The notes beneath the pieces are model-generated. The model saw only the letters and a program-made list of their open reading frames with translations, had not been told where the DNA came from and made no database searches. Shown piece after piece: positions 60,903 to 64,000 of a stretch of 64,000 bases of DNA (positions are counted from its first letter, which is position 1; each line of letters begins with the position of its first letter). Made by a program: the position numbers and the translations under genes. Source of the stretch: Lotus japonicus (lineage: Eukaryota > Streptophyta > Magnoliopsida > Fabales > Fabaceae); assembly GCF_012489685.1 (NCBI RefSeq), contig NC_080046.1:35985176-36049175 (forward strand). Reading direction: 5' to 3'.

Positions 60903-62654
60903 CTACAACTTTGAAAAAGAACCTAAATGGAGATTCGACTTTTAAGAGGGTCCCGCGATTGCCGGAAGCTGTGACACGCTGCTGCTCAAAAACATCGAAT
61001 TCTCGACATAGCCTGGAACGAAAGGATCACAGCCCAGGCTACAAGTCGCGAAATTTTAGTCTGATTGAGGCCGCACGGAGCTAACTTAACGAGCTAAAAC
61101 TTTGATAAAGAACCTCAATGGAGATTCGACTTTTAGGAGGGTCCCGCGATTGCCGGAAGTTATGACATGCTGTTGCTCTAAAAACATCAAATTCCCTACA
61201 CAGTCTGGAACGAAAGGATCATAAAACTGGCTACAATTCGCAAATTCCAGTCTGATTGAGGCACACACGGAGCTAACTTAACGAGCTATATCTTTGAAAA
61301 AGAACTTAAATGGAGATTCGACTTTTAGGAGGGTCCCGCGATTGCCGGAAGCTGTGACATGGTGCTGCTAAAAAATATCAAATTCTCAACACTGTCTGGA
61401 AGGAAAGGATCACATCCCTTGCTACAAGTCGCAAAATTTCAGTCTGATTGAGGCCACACATAGCTAACTTAACGAGCTACAAATTTGAAAAAGGAACTTT
61501 TATGGAGATTCGACTTTTAAGAGGGTCCCGCGATTGCCGGAAGCTGTGACATGCTGCTGCTCAAAAACCTCAAATTCTCGACACAGTCTGGAACGAAAGG
61601 ATCACAGCCCTGGCTACAATTCGCCAAATTTCAGTCTGATTGATGCCACACAGAGCTAACTTAACGAGCTACATCTTTGAAAAAGAACCTAAATGGAGAT
61701 TCGACTTTTAGGAGGGTCCCGCGATTGCCGGAAGCTGTGACATGCTGCTGCTCAAAAACCTCAAATTCTCGACACAGTCTGGAACGAAAGGATCACATTC
61801 CTGGCTACAATTCGCCAAATTTTAGTCTGATTGAGTCCACACGGAGCTAACTCAACGAGCTACAACTTTGAAAAAGAACCTAAATGCAGATTCGACTTTT
61901 AAGAGTAACCCGCGATTGCCGGAAGCTGTGACATGCTGCTGCTCAAAAACATCAAATTCTCGACACAGTCTGGAACGAAAGGATCACAACCCTGGCTACA
62001 ATTCGCCAAATTTCAGTCTGATTGAGGCCATGCAGAGCTAACTTACGAGCTATATCTTTGAAAAAGCAGCTAAATGGAGATTCGACTTTTAGGAGGGTCC
62101 CGCGATTGCCGGAAGCTATGACATGCTGCTGCTCAAAAACCTCAAATTCTCGACACAGTCTGAACGAAGGGATCACAGCCCTGGCTACAATTCGCCAAAT
62201 TTCAGTCTGATTGAGGCCACACGGAGCTAACTTAACGAGCTACAACTTTGAAAAGAACCTAAATGGAGATTCGACTTTTAGGAGGGTCCCACGATTGCCG
62301 GAAGCTGTGACATGCTGCTGCTCAAAAACCTCAAATTCTCGACACAGTCTGGAACGAAAGGATCACAGCCCTGGCTACAATTCGCCAAATTTCAGTCTGA
62401 TTGATGCCACACAGAGCTAACTTAACGAGCTACATCTTTGAAAAAGAACCTAAATGGAGATTCGACTTTTAGGAGGGTCCCACGATTGCCGGAAGCTGTG
62501 ACATGCTGCTGCTCAAAAACCTCAAATTCTCGACACAGTCTGGAACGAAAGGATCACAGTCCTGGCTACAATTCGCCAAATTTTTGTCTGATTGAGGCCA
62601 CACGGAGCTAACTCAACGAGCTACAACTTTGAAAAAGAACCTAAATGCAGATTC
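60903..62654 (-). repeat. Diverged, inverted 191-bp satellite segment (~9 monomers)
   Basis: Monomers of ~191 bp carry GGGTCCCGCGATTGCCGGAAG, GACACAGTCTGGAACGAAAG and CAGTCTGATTGAGGCC, the reverse complements of the main array's landmarks but with many substitutions (GCCGGAAGC for GTCGGAAGC, GAGATTCGACTTT for GTTTCGACTTT). It is a distinct subfamily in opposite orientation. Both edges are LTR insertions. Short ORFs on both strands are repeat by-products. Confidence 0.93.
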
Positions 62655-64000
62655 TGTAACGCCCCGATTTCTCGAGTGTTACTCAGTAACTAATTAACCC
62701 ATTTTCGTAAAGAGTTTTCGTCGATTCACTTATTAATCTTCAATTAATGACAAACCTCTCATTTTACGAAAACTCTTGAAACATAACCTTTCCAAATACA
62801 CGCGGAAGTAACCAACATCGTAAAACTTTTTAAATAACCAACTGTAAAGAGTACGAATCAAAGGCCTGAATGAAAATAAAGATTACATCAAAACTTGTTC
62901 ATTCGAATTTAAGCAATACAATTGTTCGATACCAACACTTCAGAAACTCTCAACCCCAACAGAAAACAAAAGACTCTCAACCAAAACCCTATTCCTTAGC
63001 CTCTTCCTCTTCCTCTGAAGTGTAGTCGTCCTCCGGTATTGGCACGTCACGTAGCATCAACTCCCAAGAATGAGTCATCGCCATTATCTTCACGACCATC
63101 TACCCCCCCCCAAATAAACACGTAGCAAACAAGCAGGGTCAGGTCCAACAAAAAGAATGATAATGACAAAATCAACAACAACATAATATAAGTACATTAT
63201 ATGTCTTTTATGGGAAAGAGTCAGTTACTAACGGAATCTCACTTCACACAACCACCTTTCACCTTGGATCCAACACCATTCGTCCAGCAGACGAACAACA
63301 CCATGAGCAAAGCTCACAACATCATGGCGTTCCTTGGAACGACCACAGCACACCATGGGTCAGACACCCACAAGTCATAACATCACGGTTCAAACCGCAT
63401 TCACCCTCGCGTGCAAGTTATCCGTTTTGTCTCTAACGGAACCATTGTTCTCATGGTCCATAGTCCTAACCAGACCTATGTCCAAATTATTCACATTTAC
63501 TTGCAAGCGAGTTATAAATTCATTCTCTTGGTGTTTAAGGCTCTAATGTCAATCCTAGAGTCTTATGAGTTAATATCGTATCAGATTACAACGTCAAGAA
63601 ATAACAGTCACACTAGGAGGAATTACAGCTGGGTGAGCGACCTCCTAAACAAGTCACAACTAAACTTCATGCAAAGCATAGAAATAATCAGGGCCTCCCA
63701 AATTCACAAATTATTTACAAATTCCAGAGGCTCAGTTTACAGATATCATCATATAAAAATCTCACAAAGGTCCCTAATCACATGTTACTAACATTTCCAA
63801 CAATTTCTCAAATTTAGTGTTTTTGGACAACAGGTGCAGCGTGTACTAAAACTGGTCTACAGACCGCAATACTTAGCCACAAAATTCACATGATACATGA
63901 CTGGAAAGATAATTCGAAACTCTACACTTTTATAGTTTATCACTTTTCCATTTGAGATCCAGAATTAGGTGATATTAGGCCTTAAAGCTTGCTGTCCGGT
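62655..64000 (-). mobile_element. 3' terminal part of a chromovirus LTR, minus strand, running off the window
   Basis: The boundary is GATTC|TGTAACGCCCCGATTTC. The minus-strand end GAAATCGGGGCGTTACA matches the 3' terminus of the LTR at 5721-5738 (GAAATCGGGGTGTTACA). The next ~50 bp also align weakly with that LTR's end, so I read this as the LTR 3' end on the minus strand rather than an LTR start on the plus strand. 1346 bp are visible with no pol sequence, consistent with a multi-kb LTR. Plus-strand ORFs near 63334-63791 have no recognisable domain. Confidence 0.75.
62989..63099 (-). CDS. Small acidic ORF near the LTR 3' end (36 aa)
   Basis: Minus-strand ATG at 63097-63099 to TAG at 62989-62991. 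The peptide starts MVVKIMAMTHSWELML and ends in an acidic run (EDDYTSEEEEEAKE). The ATG directly follows a G-run ending TAG, which resembles a 3' splice acceptor, so this may be the last exon of a spliced LTR transcript. No known domain. A chance ORF is possible at this size. Confidence 0.3.
   Translation of the reverse strand: MVVKIMAMTHSWELMLRDVPIPEDDYTSEEEEEAKE

Noticed and set aside
59971..62420. 60-75 codon ORFs in the 191-bp satellite blocks
   Set aside because: Both strands are open at once and follow the repeat unit; no evidence of coding.
5739..62654. CRISPR-like arrays of regularly spaced repeats
   Set aside because: The repeats are contiguous 168-191-bp satellites with no unique spacers, in a plant genome context.
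62655..64000. Plus-strand LTR start at 62655
   Set aside because: TGTAACGCCCCGATTTC could be a plus-strand start, but it and the following ~50 bp fit better as the reverse complement of the LTR 3' end at 5721-5738; residual doubt is reflected in the confidence.

Overview
This window reads as plant nuclear heterochromatin: centromeric, pericentromeric or subtelomeric satellite DNA with nested LTR retrotransposons. No host single-copy gene, rRNA or tRNA gene was recognised. The plant assignment rests on TTTAGGG telomere-type heptamers, Tekay-, CRM- and SIRE-type retrotransposon proteins, and primer-binding sites matching plant initiator tRNA-Met. The element mix suggests a eudicot, perhaps a legume, but I cannot fix the species. 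Two runs of exactly 100 N (32606-32705 and 60357-60456) are scaffold gaps, so long-range continuity across them is not assured.

Layout. (1) 1-5738: the 3' end of a Ty3/gypsy chromovirus of Tekay/Del type, with integrase, a chromodomain-like tail and a ~4.1 kb 3' LTR. (2) 5739-8900: a 172-bp satellite in a six-monomer higher-order repeat (HOR) of exactly 1032 bp. (3) 8901-29878: a second satellite built from ~168-bp subunits in ~666/673-bp monomers, each carrying tracts of TTTAGGG. Three monomers form a 2012-bp HOR. The first ~420 bp are inverted. Two retroelements interrupt this array: a full-length, apparently intact CRM-type element (17030-23849, 916-bp LTRs, target-site duplication (TSD) GTACA) and a minus-strand solo LTR of a related subfamily (25303-26327, TSD ATATT). 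(4) 29879-32605: the 5' LTR, primer-binding site and gag/protease part of a SIRE-type Ty1/copia element, cut by the first gap. (5) 32706-60356: about 27.7 kb (~145 monomers) of a 190-192-bp satellite with several HOR registers, including an 11-monomer unit of ~2.09 kb. (6) 60457-60902: the start of a minus-strand Tekay-like LTR. (7) 60903-62654: nine or so monomers of a diverged, inverted version of the 191-bp satellite. (8) 62655-64000: the terminal part of another minus-strand chromovirus LTR, running off the window.

How it fits together. Three satellite families evolve by HOR amplification. Retroelements insert into them and mark time: clean TSDs, HOR period restored exactly when insertions are removed, and near-identical CRM LTRs. 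The most notable observations are the telomere-motif satellite whose monomer length changes by exactly one heptamer, the CRM-type polyprotein whose C-terminus is encoded inside the LTR and is conserved in a diverged solo LTR, and short acidic ORFs in the 3' parts of two unrelated-looking chromovirus LTRs.
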